DNA of 64,000 nt from Parasaccharibacter apium (GTDB taxonomy: Bacteria > Pseudomonadota > Alphaproteobacteria > Acetobacterales > Acetobacteraceae): assembly GCF_002592045.1 (NCBI RefSeq), contig NZ_MEJG01000007.1, positions 1 to 64,000 on the forward strand, given 5' to 3'. The notes beneath the pieces were generated by a model. The model was not told the DNA's origin. It saw only the letters and a list, made by a program, of their open reading frames with translations, and did not search any database. Positions 42,589 through 51,515 of the stretch are shown piece after piece. A program made the position numbers and the translations under genes. Positions within the stretch are counted from its first letter, which is position 1; each line of letters opens with the position of its first letter.

Positions 42589-43845
42589 ATGACCACTGCC
42601 AGCACCCTCCCTCATCTCTGGCTACCTTATAGCCAAATGCATACCGCTCCCTTCCCGGTTGAAGCACAAGCAACCTCTGGTAGTACCATCACCCTTGCTG
42701 ATGGGCGCACCCTTATAGATGGCATTGCCTCTTGGTGGACAGCCTGCCACGGCTATAACCACCCTTCCATACGCCGCGCGCTTATCGCACAAGCTGAGCG
42801 CATGCCCCATGTCATGTTTGGCGGTATGGTCCATCAACCAGCCATAACCCTTGCCCAACGGCTCGCCGCCCGCTTACCGGGCGACTTAGAGCGCGTCTTT
42901 TTTACGGATTCCGGCTCTGTCGCGATGGAAGTCGCAGCGAAAATGGCCATTCAATATCATCTCAATAAAGGCCATACAGGACGGCATAAGCTACTCTCCT
43001 TCCGCGGGGGCTATCATGGTGATACCCTAGCGATGATGGCCATTTGTGACCCTGAAGAAGGAATGCACCGCCTCTTTGGCGCAGCTTTACCGCAGCAAAT
43101 CCTTGCAGACCTCCCCACCACGCCCGCACATTCCGCCGCTTTGGAGGCCCTCCTCGCCCGACAAGGCCATGAAATTGCTGCACTCATTGTTGAGCCTCTC
43201 GTCCAAGGGGCAGGGGGGATGCTCTTTCACACCGCAGAAACCCTTCGCCAGCTCCGCCGCCTCTGCGATTCTTACGGGATTTTGCTAATTTTGGATGAAG
43301 TCTTTACCGGTTTTGGCCGCACAGGCACCTTCTTTGCCTGCGAGCAAGCCGACATCACACCAGACATCATCGCCCTCTCCAAAGCCCTCACAGCAGGAAC
43401 CATGCCACTCGCCGCAACGGTGGCCCGCAAAACAGTTTTTGAGGCTTTTCTCTCGGACAATCCCCTCCACGCCCTCATGCACGGCCCCACCTTTATGGCC
43501 AATCCACTCGCCTGCGCGGTTGCTAATGCCTCGCTTGATCTTTTCGACCAAGAACCTCGGCTAGAGCAAGTCCGCGCCATTCATACCCAAATGACCCATG
43601 AGCTAGAGCCATGCCGTCACCTACCCGGCGTGCGCGATGTCCGCACTCTTGGGGCCATTGGCGTTGTAGAGCTTGAAAGGTTAGATGACCCTGAAGCCCT
43701 AAAACGCGCCTTCCTTAAAGAGGGCGTATGGATACGGCCCTTCCGGCGCATTATTTACCTTACCCCCGCCTTTACCATCACCTCAGATGAACTCACCCAC
43801 CTCACTGGGGCTATAAAGCGTGTCCTAAAAGAGCATCTAGGATGA
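42589..43845 (+). CDS. bioA: Adenosylmethionine-8-amino-7-oxononanoate aminotransferase
   Basis: A 418-residue PLP enzyme making 7,8-diaminopelargonic acid with SAM as amino donor. BioA-specific features are WLPYSQM and GIASWWTACHGYNHP near the N-terminus (substrate-binding Trp pair), GSVAMEVAAKMA, SFRGGYHGDTLAMMA, LDEVFTGFGRTG with the PLP aspartate (Asp236), and the Schiff-base lysine in ALSKALTAG (Lys265). It opens the biotin operon; bioF overlaps its stop by 4 bp. The upstream region is AT-rich, and I could not identify a convincing BirA or BioR operator. Confidence 0.95.
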   Translation: MTTASTLPHLWLPYSQMHTAPFPVEAQATSGSTITLADGRTLIDGIASWWTACHGYNHPSIRRALIAQAERMPHVMFGGMVHQPAITLAQRLAARLPGDLERVFFTDSGSVAMEVAAKMAIQYHLNKGHTGRHKLLSFRGGYHGDTLAMMAICDPEEGMHRLFGAALPQQILADLPTTPAHSAALEALLARQGHEIAALIVEPLVQGAGGMLFHTAETLRQLRRLCDSYGILLILDEVFTGFGRTGTFFACEQADITPDIIALSKALTAGTMPLAATVARKTVFEAFLSDNPLHALMHGPTFMANPLACAVANASLDLFDQEPRLEQVRAIHTQMTHELEPCRHLPGVRDVRTLGAIGVVELERLDDPEALKRAFLKEGVWIRPFRRIIYLTPAFTITSDELTHLTGAIKRVLKEHLG

Positions 43846-45023
43846 ATCACCTTCAAAACGCTCTCCATGCCGCTCTCCAAGAGCGTGACAAGCACCATAC
43901 ACGCCGCCATCTCACCCCCATGATGCGGCAAGGGGAACGGCTCATCCACCAAGGGCGCGCCCTGATTGATGTCACCTCCAACGATTATCTCGGCCTCGCC
44001 CATCACCCTCTATTACGCCACCGCGCCGCAGAGTGGGCAGAGCGTTACGGCACTGGGGCACGGGCTTCCCGCCTTGTCAGCGGGACCCTGCCCCTCCACA
44101 CAGAGCTAGAGGCTAAACTTGCGGCTTTTAAAAAGAGCGAAGCGGCTTTGCTCTTTGCCAGCGGATGGCAAGCCAATGCCTCCCTCCTGCCAGCCCTTAA
44201 CCAGCTATCGCTCCGCCAGATGGGCCATCCTGCGCTCTTTTTTATGGATAAGCTTAACCATGCCAGCCTTCATCAGGGCTGTTTAGCAGCAGGGGTACGG
44301 CAAATCCGCTTCCGCCATAATGACCTCACCCATTTGGAAACCCTCCTCCACCGCCATGCCTCCCAACCGGGCTTAAAGTTCATCATCACGGAGAGTGTTT
44401 TCTCCATGGATGGCGACCGAGCCGATATTGCCGCCCTACGCGCCCTCGCTAAACGTTACGAAGCCTTTCTTTATGTAGATGAAGCCCACGCAACCGCTGT
44501 ACTAGGGCCAGAAGGGCGCGGCCTTACCCAAGGCATGGCCGATATTACCATGAGTACAGCCAGCAAAGCCCTCGGGGGGATGGGGGCCTTTGTCACAGGC
44601 AGCCGCGCCTTATGTGATTATCTGCTCAATCACGCTTCCGGCTTTATTTACAGCACGGCCCTACCCCCCGCTTGTCTTGGTGCTTTAGACGCGGCGTTAG
44701 AGCTCGTGCCCCACTTAGAGCATGAGCGTTGCCACCTCCAAAAACAAGCCGACCGTCTCCGCTCTCACCTTCAAGACGCAGGCTGGGATACGGGGGCCTC
44801 TAGCACGCACATCATCCCCATTATGGTTGGGGAAAGCCACACCGCTTTACAGATAGCCCACGCTTTGGAGGCACGCGGCTTTCTCAGCGTGGCTATCCGC
44901 CCGCCAACGGTTCCCCCCGGCACAGCCCGCCTCCGCATCGCTTTAACAAGCCAGCTCTCTGCCTCAATGATTGACCAGCTCGGCGAGGCCCTCCTCTCTA
45001 GCTTGAGGAGCCATGCCGCCTGA
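43842..45023 (+). CDS. bioF: 8-amino-7-oxononanoate synthase
   Basis: A 393-residue alpha-oxoamine synthase that condenses pimeloyl-ACP with alanine. Visible motifs: SNDYLGLAHHP (47-57), GTGARASRLVSGT, the PLP-contacting DEAHATAVLGPEGRG (Asp213, His216), the lysine in STASKALGGMGAF (Lys242), and PPTVPPGTARLRI near the C-terminus. The start overlaps bioA by ATGA and the next gene overlaps by TGATG, so the operon is translationally coupled throughout. Confidence 0.95.
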   Translation: MNHLQNALHAALQERDKHHTRRHLTPMMRQGERLIHQGRALIDVTSNDYLGLAHHPLLRHRAAEWAERYGTGARASRLVSGTLPLHTELEAKLAAFKKSEAALLFASGWQANASLLPALNQLSLRQMGHPALFFMDKLNHASLHQGCLAAGVRQIRFRHNDLTHLETLLHRHASQPGLKFIITESVFSMDGDRADIAALRALAKRYEAFLYVDEAHATAVLGPEGRGLTQGMADITMSTASKALGGMGAFVTGSRALCDYLLNHASGFIYSTALPPACLGALDAALELVPHLEHERCHLQKQADRLRSHLQDAGWDTGASSTHIIPIMVGESHTALQIAHALEARGFLSVAIRPPTVPPGTARLRIALTSQLSASMIDQLGEALLSSLRSHAA

Positions 45024-45655
45024 TGACCACTCTCTATTATCTTCATGGCTGGGGGTATGATGCCCATTTTTGGGAGGGGCTGCACACGCATCTCCCCTCA
45101 TGGCAGCATATCTGTGCTGATGCAGGCTATTTTGGCTCCCCTGCTCACCCCCCATTACCAGAGGTTCCCTTTTGGGCCGTTGGTCACTCCGCAGGGGCCT
45201 GCGCTTTGCTCACGTTACGCTCCCCTCTCTGCCGTGGGCTTATCAGCTTTAACGGCTTTGCTCGCTTTACCGCAGCCCCCGATTACCCAGAGGGCCTCCC
45301 CCCACGCATTATGCACCGCATGATACGGCAATTTGAACGCCAGCCTGCAACCGTCCTGCGGCAATTCCGCCATATGTGTGGAGAGCCAGACCCCACCCTA
45401 CCCTCAACACTCAATCTCCCCGCTTTAACGGACGGTCTCACCATGCTCGAGACGGTCGATCACCGCGACCATTTGCCTTATTGGCAGGGGCGGCTTTATA
45501 GCCTCCATTGTGTGGATGACCCCCTCATCCCCGCGCGTTCCGGCATGGGAGCTGCGGCGTGGGGAGTAGAACGCACAGGCGGCCATCGCCTCCCCCTCAC
45601 GCACCCGCAAGAGTGTGCAGCCTTTCTCACACGCATCATCAACGCTTCTTTATGA
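45023..45655 (+). CDS. Alpha/beta hydrolase of the biotin operon, candidate pimeloyl-ACP methyl ester esterase
   Basis: A 210-residue hydrolase: HGWGYDAHFW oxyanion region, nucleophile elbow GHSAGA (Ser56), acid near Asp165/166 (HCVDDPLIP) and His188 in TGGHRLPL. It lies between bioF and bioC with overlaps on both sides. BioC makes malonyl-ACP methyl ester, and the matching esterase (BioH, BioG, BioK and others) must release pimeloyl-ACP. Position and triad make this the obvious candidate. It is shorter than E. coli BioH and may belong to the BioG-like or a separate class, so no symbol is given. Confidence 0.8.
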   Translation: MTTLYYLHGWGYDAHFWEGLHTHLPSWQHICADAGYFGSPAHPPLPEVPFWAVGHSAGACALLTLRSPLCRGLISFNGFARFTAAPDYPEGLPPRIMHRMIRQFERQPATVLRQFRHMCGEPDPTLPSTLNLPALTDGLTMLETVDHRDHLPYWQGRLYSLHCVDDPLIPARSGMGAAAWGVERTGGHRLPLTHPQECAAFLTRIINASL

Positions 45656-46431
45656 CAAACCACCGCAAAGCCACCATCGCCGCCCGCTTTGATGCCGCCC
45701 ATCATTATGAGCAAGCCGCTTCCATCCAAAAACGCTGCGCCACAACACTTGCCTCATGGATTGAGGAAGAACATCGCACGGAAAAACCCAAACATATTTT
45801 AGAGTTCGGCTGTGGGACAGGCTTACTCAGCCGCGCCCTCATTGAGGCCTTTCCACAAGGTCATTACCACCTCACCGACATCGCACCCGCTATGGTAGAG
45901 CGCACCCGCCACCACTGCGCCGCCCTGCCCGCGCACATACGCTGCTATGTCATGGATGGTGAAGCCCCCCACCCCCACCAAGCCCCGCCAGAAGGGTTCG
46001 ACCTCATCACCTCTAATCTTTGCCTCCAATGGTTTGAGGACCGCGCCCGCGCTTTCCAAGCCCTTACACAGCTTTTACGCCCCGGCGGGCGGCTTATGGT
46101 CAGCACCTTACAGGCAGGCAGCTTGCACCAATGGCGGGAAAGCTGCCACGCCACCGCGACCGCTTGCGGTGTGCCAAACTACCCTACCCTCACCCAGCTA
46201 GAGCAAGACTGGCCCGCTCATGGCCGGGGCGTCTGGCGGGGTGAAGCCATGCAAGACCCTACCCCATCTGCGCGGGACTTCCTCCAGGGCTTGCGCCGCA
46301 TTGGGGCCTCCCTGCCACGTCACACCCATCGCCCTGCCGCCCAGCTCCGCAAAGCGATGCGGTATTTTGATGCCCATTACGACCATGTGACCTATCATGC
46401 CGCCTTCGGCCTCTTCCAAAAAGGAGTGTAA
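45652..46431 (+). CDS. bioC: Malonyl-ACP O-methyltransferase
   Basis: About 259 residues from ATG 45652, which overlaps the hydrolase stop (ATGA); an upstream in-frame ATG at 45559 would sit inside the hydrolase gene. A class I SAM-methyltransferase fold: motif I ILEFGCGTGLLS (49-60), the LTDIAPAM acidic loop, DLITSNLCLQWFED and the post-core LRPGGRLMVSTL. The BioC-type start (ARFDAAHHYEQAASIQ) is present. It primes pimelate synthesis by methylating malonyl-ACP and fits between the esterase candidate and bioD. Confidence 0.92.
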   Translation: MTNHRKATIAARFDAAHHYEQAASIQKRCATTLASWIEEEHRTEKPKHILEFGCGTGLLSRALIEAFPQGHYHLTDIAPAMVERTRHHCAALPAHIRCYVMDGEAPHPHQAPPEGFDLITSNLCLQWFEDRARAFQALTQLLRPGGRLMVSTLQAGSLHQWRESCHATATACGVPNYPTLTQLEQDWPAHGRGVWRGEAMQDPTPSARDFLQGLRRIGASLPRHTHRPAAQLRKAMRYFDAHYDHVTYHAAFGLFQKGV

Positions 46432-46434
46432 CCC

Positions 46435-47112
46435 ATGCTCTATGCCCCTCCTCCCCCACTGCCATCCCACCCGCCAAAAGGCGTCTTTGTCACCGGGACG
46501 GATACAGGAATCGGCAAAACGCTCATCAGTGCCGCCCTAACGCGCGCGTGGCATGGAACCTATTGGAAGCCCTTCCAAACCGGCCTTGCTGAGGAGCCCG
46601 GCGATACTGAGACCGTCCAACAACTTACAGAGCTCTCCCAAGACCATATCCTCCCCCCAGCTTACGCGCTGCAAGCCCCGCTCGCCCCCGCTGCTGCCAG
46701 CGCGCTTGAGGGCATAACCCTCCACCCCGAACAGCTTACCCTACCAGAAGCCCCCCACGCCCCCTTGATTATAGAAGGCGCAGGCGGCCTTATGGTGCCA
46801 CTAACGAAGACTATGTTGATGATTGACTTCATCGCCCAACTTGGTGTGCCCGTCATCCTCGTCACCCGCAGCAATTTAGGCACGCTTAATCACACCCTTT
46901 TAAGCCTTGAGGCCCTGTATCAACGTGGGATTCCCGTCCTTGGCTTCATCACTAATGGGGTAGACTCCCCACAAAATAATCAAATCTTAGAGAGTATCGG
47001 ACAATGCCGCGCCCTCTATCATCTTGCCCCTCTTTCTACCCCACCAACCGCCACAGCCCTTCGCCACATAGCAACGCATATCCCCCCATGGGCCACCATG
47101 AACGCGTCATAG
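46435..47112 (+). CDS. bioD: Dethiobiotin synthetase
   Basis: A 225-residue ATP-dependent carboxylase of the P-loop family. Residues 18-29 read FVTGTDTGIGKT (P-loop); the substrate lysine is in WKPFQTG, and IIEGAGGLMVPLT is the typical DTBS glycine-rich motif. It follows bioC by 3 bp and ends the operon. bioB, which inserts sulfur in the last step, is not in this window. Confidence 0.95.
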   Translation: MLYAPPPPLPSHPPKGVFVTGTDTGIGKTLISAALTRAWHGTYWKPFQTGLAEEPGDTETVQQLTELSQDHILPPAYALQAPLAPAAASALEGITLHPEQLTLPEAPHAPLIIEGAGGLMVPLTKTMLMIDFIAQLGVPVILVTRSNLGTLNHTLLSLEALYQRGIPVLGFITNGVDSPQNNQILESIGQCRALYHLAPLSTPPTATALRHIATHIPPWATMNAS

Positions 47113-47244
47113 AACCTATTAACATCCTAAAAACTACATTTTTTTAATGTGTCTATCCTTGCAATGCCCATTTCCTCCCCCTTCCATATCAGGGTAAAGA
47201 GGACCAAATTGCTTCAAAGATAGATAGGGTTTGTAAGTATCATC

Positions 47245-48780
47245 ATGAAAATCAATCGGCGGACAATGGTCAAAACAAGCGTCGGCTTTGGGGCCGGGCT
47301 CGCTTTTTGTGCGCACGCCTCTCGCTCTGCCCATGCCGATGACACCTCTACCACCCATTTTGATGACAGCACCGTCCGCACATTAGCGCGCGACCTTGCC
47401 TCCAAAGGCTACAAGCCCCCGCGCAAGGACCTCCCCGATGCGCTGGTTCATATGAGTTTTGACCAATTCTCTGCCGTTCAGTTCAACTCAGAAAAAGCAT
47501 TATGGAAGCAAGACAACCTCGCTTTTGATGTTGAGTTCTTCCCGCGCGGGTATCTCTATAAGCAGCTTATTGATGTTTATGAGGTCCATGACGGTACAGC
47601 ACGCCCTGTTAACTACACGGCCGATATGTTCACCAGTAAAGACCCCTCCCTAAACCTTACCGGGGGGGAGGGCTTCTCTGGCTTGCGCATCCGTTATGCC
47701 CTCAATCATCCCGGTGTGATGGAAGAATGTGCCGTATTCCTCGGGGCATCCTATTTCCGCGCGGTCGCTAAGGGGCAAACTTACGGCCTCTCCGCCCGCG
47801 GCTTTGCAAAAGATACCGGCACCCCAACGGGGGAGGAGTTCCCCACATTCCGCAGCTTTTGGTTGGAGAAACCCGTCCCCGGTAGCCAATCTCTCATCCT
47901 CCATGCGTTAATGGATAGCCCCTCCCTTACGGGGGCCTTTCGTTTCACCATTCGCCCCGGTGAGACGACCCTCTTTGATGTTCAATCCTCCTTCTTCCCC
48001 CGCACGGACATCACAGCGGGAGGAATCGCGCCCCTAACAGGCATGTATTATTTTGACGCAAATGACCGGACCCACATTAATGACTGGCGGCCTGCTGCGC
48101 ATGATAGTGAGGCCCTCCAAATATGGACAGGGGCAGGCCAAAACATCTACCGCCCACTCACGAACCCAACCGACCTTCAGCTCTCCTCCTTTAGTGATGC
48201 AGGGCCTTACGGCTATGGGCTGATGCAGCGCAAACGTAATTTTCACGATTATGAAGACCTCGCCCTCCATTACGAAAAACGTCCCTCTTTATGGGTCGAA
48301 CCTATTGGAAATTGGGGGGAAGGCGGCGTTCAACTTGTCGAAATCCCCACCCCTAGTGAGGTCAATGATAATATCGTCTCCTTCTGGCGGCCTAACCAAC
48401 CGCTAAAAGCAGGACAGAGCTATAACTTCACCTATCGGATGTATTGGGGGTGGGATACGCCTTGGCCAACACATCTTGCGCGCATTCATGATACACGCGT
48501 CGGTGCTGTAACCGACCATCCAGAGAAAGTACAATTCGTCCTCGATTTTGACGGCGAACCCTTCCGCACCCTCCCCAGTGACACCGCCTATCATCTCCTC
48601 GCCCAAAGCTCTGCGGGGGAGATTTCTGCCATCACCATTATGCCTAATCCGGAAATTAATGGCGTACGTGCCTTCTTCCAACTAGACCCCGGAGCCGCCA
48701 AATTATGCGAGCTACATGTCCAACTCGCCAGTGCCCAAGGCCCCCTTTCTGAAACATGGCTCTACCGCTGGACCGCTTAA
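47245..48780 (+). CDS. opgG: Periplasmic glucan biosynthesis protein OpgG/OpgD family
   Basis: A 511-residue periplasmic protein needed for backbone maturation of osmoregulated periplasmic glucans. Family landmarks: YDQFS-like MSFDQFSAVQFNSEKALW, FFPRGYLY, GFSGLRIRY, FLGASYFRA, YGLSARGFA, NDRTHINDWRP, YEKRPSLWVEPIGNWGEG and YRMYWGWD. The N-terminus has consecutive arginines (INRRTMVK) before a hydrophobic stretch, a Tat-like signal as in the OpgD branch, so export of a folded protein is plausible. It directly precedes opgH with an overlap of about 25 bp. Confidence 0.92.
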   Translation: MKINRRTMVKTSVGFGAGLAFCAHASRSAHADDTSTTHFDDSTVRTLARDLASKGYKPPRKDLPDALVHMSFDQFSAVQFNSEKALWKQDNLAFDVEFFPRGYLYKQLIDVYEVHDGTARPVNYTADMFTSKDPSLNLTGGEGFSGLRIRYALNHPGVMEECAVFLGASYFRAVAKGQTYGLSARGFAKDTGTPTGEEFPTFRSFWLEKPVPGSQSLILHALMDSPSLTGAFRFTIRPGETTLFDVQSSFFPRTDITAGGIAPLTGMYYFDANDRTHINDWRPAAHDSEALQIWTGAGQNIYRPLTNPTDLQLSSFSDAGPYGYGLMQRKRNFHDYEDLALHYEKRPSLWVEPIGNWGEGGVQLVEIPTPSEVNDNIVSFWRPNQPLKAGQSYNFTYRMYWGWDTPWPTHLARIHDTRVGAVTDHPEKVQFVLDFDGEPFRTLPSDTAYHLLAQSSAGEISAITIMPNPEINGVRAFFQLDPGAAKLCELHVQLASAQGPLSETWLYRWTA

Positions 48781-50951
48781 TTAACCCCATGACCAGCCCC
48801 CACATCACTGCCTTTCTGCCACCTGAATCCCCCCTGTCCATGCCGGTGCAATCCCTCCATAAAGCACCGGAGCGACATGGGCGGGCCTTCCGGCGGCTGC
48901 CGACCACACCCACCCTCCTCTGGCTACGCCGCCTCTTTGTGTTTGGGACAACCTTTGCGCTAACAGCCTATAGTGTTGTCAAAATCAATGCCGTTTTTAA
49001 CTCACTCGGCACAAGCCTCCTCGGGATGGTGATGCTGGGGCTATTTACCATCCTTAGCTTTTGGATCTCCCTCTCCTGCGCATCAGCCTTAGGGGGGTTC
49101 TGGTCCATGCTGCGCCATGGTGGGCTAGGCCTTGGCATCCGCCGCACCGGCCCCCTGCCGGAGCTAAAAAGCCGCACCGCTATCTTACTCCCCACTTATA
49201 ACGAACCACCTCAACGCGTGATGCTCAATCTTCGCGCTATGCTGAAAAGCTTGCAAGAAACAGGCCGTGGCGAGCATTTCGACATCTTTATCCTCTCCGA
49301 TACGACCAACCCTGATATTTGGGTGCAAGAAGAACAAGCCGTGCTGGACCTCCACCAACACGCTTACGCACGCCAGCATCTTTTCTATCGCCGCCGCTTT
49401 AAAAATACGGACCGCAAAGCCGGCAACATTGCGGACTGGGTCACACGCTTTGGTGGGGCTTACCCAGCTATGCTCACCCTTGATGCTGATAGCCTCATGG
49501 ATGGCAGTCTCATTGTCCGTATGGCTGCTGCGATGGAGCAGCATGAGCAAGTCGGGCTCATCCAAAGTCTCCCCGTCATTGTGGGAGGGCAGACCCTTTT
49601 TGCCCGCCTACAACAATTCGCCGGACGCGTTTATGGTCCGCTCATTGCTCAGGGCATTGCCTGGTGGCATGGCTCAGAGGGCAATTATTGGGGCCATAAC
49701 GCCATTATCCGCACCCAAGCCTTTGCCGAGCAAGCTGGCCTCCCCCATCTGCGCGGCAAGCCCCCCTTTGGTGGGCACATCCTTAGTCACGACTTCATCG
49801 AGGCCGCTTTGATGCGCCGTGGCGGCTGGGCCATCCATATGATCCCCGGCCTTATGGGGTCTTATGAGGAAAGCCCCCCCTCCCTTACCGACATCGCCGT
49901 GCGGGACCGCCGTTGGTGCCAAGGCAATCTCCAACATGCGCGCATCCTTTTTACAAAGGGTATGCACTGGGTCAGCCGCTCGCACATGTTGGTAGGGATA
50001 GGCTCTTACATCATGTCCCCGCTGTGGCTGCTCTTTCTCCTTTTTGGGATTTTGATTGCTTTACAAGCGCATTTCTACCACCCCGAATATTTCAGCACCC
50101 AACGCAGCCTCTACCCACATTGGCCCCATGTGGACCCCATCCTGGCGCGGCTGGTTTTCATCCAAACCATGGTTGTGCTGCTCGCCCCCAAGGCCCTCGC
50201 CTTCCTTGCTATTTGCTTTGATAAGCAGGAACGTCAACAAGTAGGCGGGGTCATACGCCTTTCTATCTCCATTATTTTGGAGACCCTCCTTGGTGCGCTC
50301 ATTGCCCCCATCGCTATGCTCATCCAAACCTCGGCCATTCTCTCCATTCTCTTAGGCCGCGATTCCGGCTGGTCTGCCCAAAATCGTGATGATGGTAGCC
50401 TGCCTTGGGGCGATACAATCCGTAAATATTGGCTCTATAGCCTCTTTGGCCTCATCCTCAGTGCGGCCGCTTGGTCAGTATCTCTCGCGCTTTTCCTTTG
50501 GATGCTCCCAGTCTTGGTTGGCCTGCTCATTGCTATTCCTCTTGTCGGACTAACCGGTAGTCGCGTTTGGGGGACATGGGCCCGCAAAGCGGGGTTACTC
50601 CTCATCCCAGAAGAAACAACCCCTCCGCCCATCCTCCAACGCGCCGCTGAAGAGCGCAACCACCCTCACCCGGTTATTTTAGAGGCCTTTCACGCTCTGC
50701 GGAGCAATACAGCCCTACGGCACGCCCACCTCGCCACGCTACCCCCACCGCGCAAAGCTGGGGAGCCTATCTCTGTTCCCTTGCTCACTGGTTCCCTCAA
50801 ATTGCAGGAAAGCCCAACGCTCGAAATCGCCCTCGCCCGCCTTACCCCCGCCGAGAAGGCCGCCGTCCTCAGCTGCCAAAGCAACATCGCCATCCTCGCA
50901 GACCTCCCCGTCTCCTCACCCAACCTCACTGACGGGCCTCATGGCTCTTAG
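48756..50951 (+). CDS. opgH: Glucans biosynthesis glucosyltransferase OpgH
   Basis: A 731-residue inner-membrane GT2 enzyme that polymerises glucose from UDP-glucose into beta-1,2-linked periplasmic glucan. Motifs: ILLPTYNEPP, the DADSLMDGS metal site (about 243), GHNAIIRTQAFAEQAGLPHL, HDFIEAALMRRGGW and the processive RRWCQGN (about 385). About seven membrane spans flank the catalytic domain. The start is uncertain: ATG 48756 lies inside opgG, and ATG 48789, nine bases after the opgG stop, is an equally good re-initiation start. The N-terminal domain is shorter than in E. coli, so FtsZ-type moonlighting is unlikely. Confidence 0.92.
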   Translation: MALPLDRLINPMTSPHITAFLPPESPLSMPVQSLHKAPERHGRAFRRLPTTPTLLWLRRLFVFGTTFALTAYSVVKINAVFNSLGTSLLGMVMLGLFTILSFWISLSCASALGGFWSMLRHGGLGLGIRRTGPLPELKSRTAILLPTYNEPPQRVMLNLRAMLKSLQETGRGEHFDIFILSDTTNPDIWVQEEQAVLDLHQHAYARQHLFYRRRFKNTDRKAGNIADWVTRFGGAYPAMLTLDADSLMDGSLIVRMAAAMEQHEQVGLIQSLPVIVGGQTLFARLQQFAGRVYGPLIAQGIAWWHGSEGNYWGHNAIIRTQAFAEQAGLPHLRGKPPFGGHILSHDFIEAALMRRGGWAIHMIPGLMGSYEESPPSLTDIAVRDRRWCQGNLQHARILFTKGMHWVSRSHMLVGIGSYIMSPLWLLFLLFGILIALQAHFYHPEYFSTQRSLYPHWPHVDPILARLVFIQTMVVLLAPKALAFLAICFDKQERQQVGGVIRLSISIILETLLGALIAPIAMLIQTSAILSILLGRDSGWSAQNRDDGSLPWGDTIRKYWLYSLFGLILSAAAWSVSLALFLWMLPVLVGLLIAIPLVGLTGSRVWGTWARKAGLLLIPEETTPPPILQRAAEERNHPHPVILEAFHALRSNTALRHAHLATLPPPRKAGEPISVPLLTGSLKLQESPTLEIALARLTPAEKAAVLSCQSNIAILADLPVSSPNLTDGPHGS

Positions 50952-51019
50952 CCCCTATTATTTTCCTCTTCCCCCATTGTCTTACTCTCAAAAAGGCCCA
51001 TCTCTGGGGGGAAGGCATA

Positions 51020-51079
51020 CTCGTTACTACGAGCTAGGCCTTGTCAGACAACCCTAGAAGGCCCGCAACCGGTCGGGCC
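51020..51079 (+). promoter_or_regulatory. Two dyads in the ohr leader
   Basis: CTCGT-tact-ACGAG (51020-51033) and GGCCCG-(8 nt)-CGGGCC (51060-51079) lie between opgH and ohr. The second abuts the ohr ribosome site and has no following U-run, so it is not a normal terminator. An operator or a translation-control hairpin is possible. They do not look like the AT-rich OhrR sites I know. Confidence 0.35.
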
Positions 51080-51092
51080 GGGAGCTATGTTG

Positions 51093-51515
51093 ATGTCCGT
51101 TAATGTCGTTTACAAAACCACAGCCCGCGCTACCGGTGGCCGTGATGGCTCTGCCGAAACAACCGATAAGAGCTTCCACGTCAAGCTTGGCGTCCCCAAA
51201 GAAATGGGCGGCGATGGCAAGGGAAACAACCCAGAGCAGCTTTTTGCCGCTGGCTACGCAGCTTGCTTCCTCGGTGCTATGAAGTTCGTTGCTGGTGAGG
51301 AAAAAATCGACATCCCAGCCGATACCCATGTGCAAGCCACCGTTGGCATCGGCCCCCGTGGCGATGGCGGTTTCGGCCTTGAGGTCGCTATCGAGGCCTC
51401 CATCCCCGGCATGGATCGCTCCAAAGCAGTTGAGCTGCTGAAGAAAACCGAGTTCGTCTGCCCCTACGCCAACGCCACCAAAGGCAACATCAAAACAACT
51501 GTCACGCTGGTCTAA
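51093..51515 (+). CDS. ohr: Organic hydroperoxide resistance protein (Ohr)
   Basis: About 140 residues; ATG 51093 has GGGAG 8 bp upstream, while the ATG at 51087 is too close to it. An OsmC/Ohr-fold thiol peroxidase that reduces organic and fatty acid peroxides. The reactive cysteine pair is in GYAACFLGA (Cys58) and FVCPYANAT (Cys123), both in Ohr-type context. There is no ohrR MarR-type regulator beside it. It ends in a strong terminator, after which the AT-rich CDI debris begins on the other strand. Confidence 0.93.
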   Translation: MSVNVVYKTTARATGGRDGSAETTDKSFHVKLGVPKEMGGDGKGNNPEQLFAAGYAACFLGAMKFVAGEEKIDIPADTHVQATVGIGPRGDGGFGLEVAIEASIPGMDRSKAVELLKKTEFVCPYANATKGNIKTTVTLV

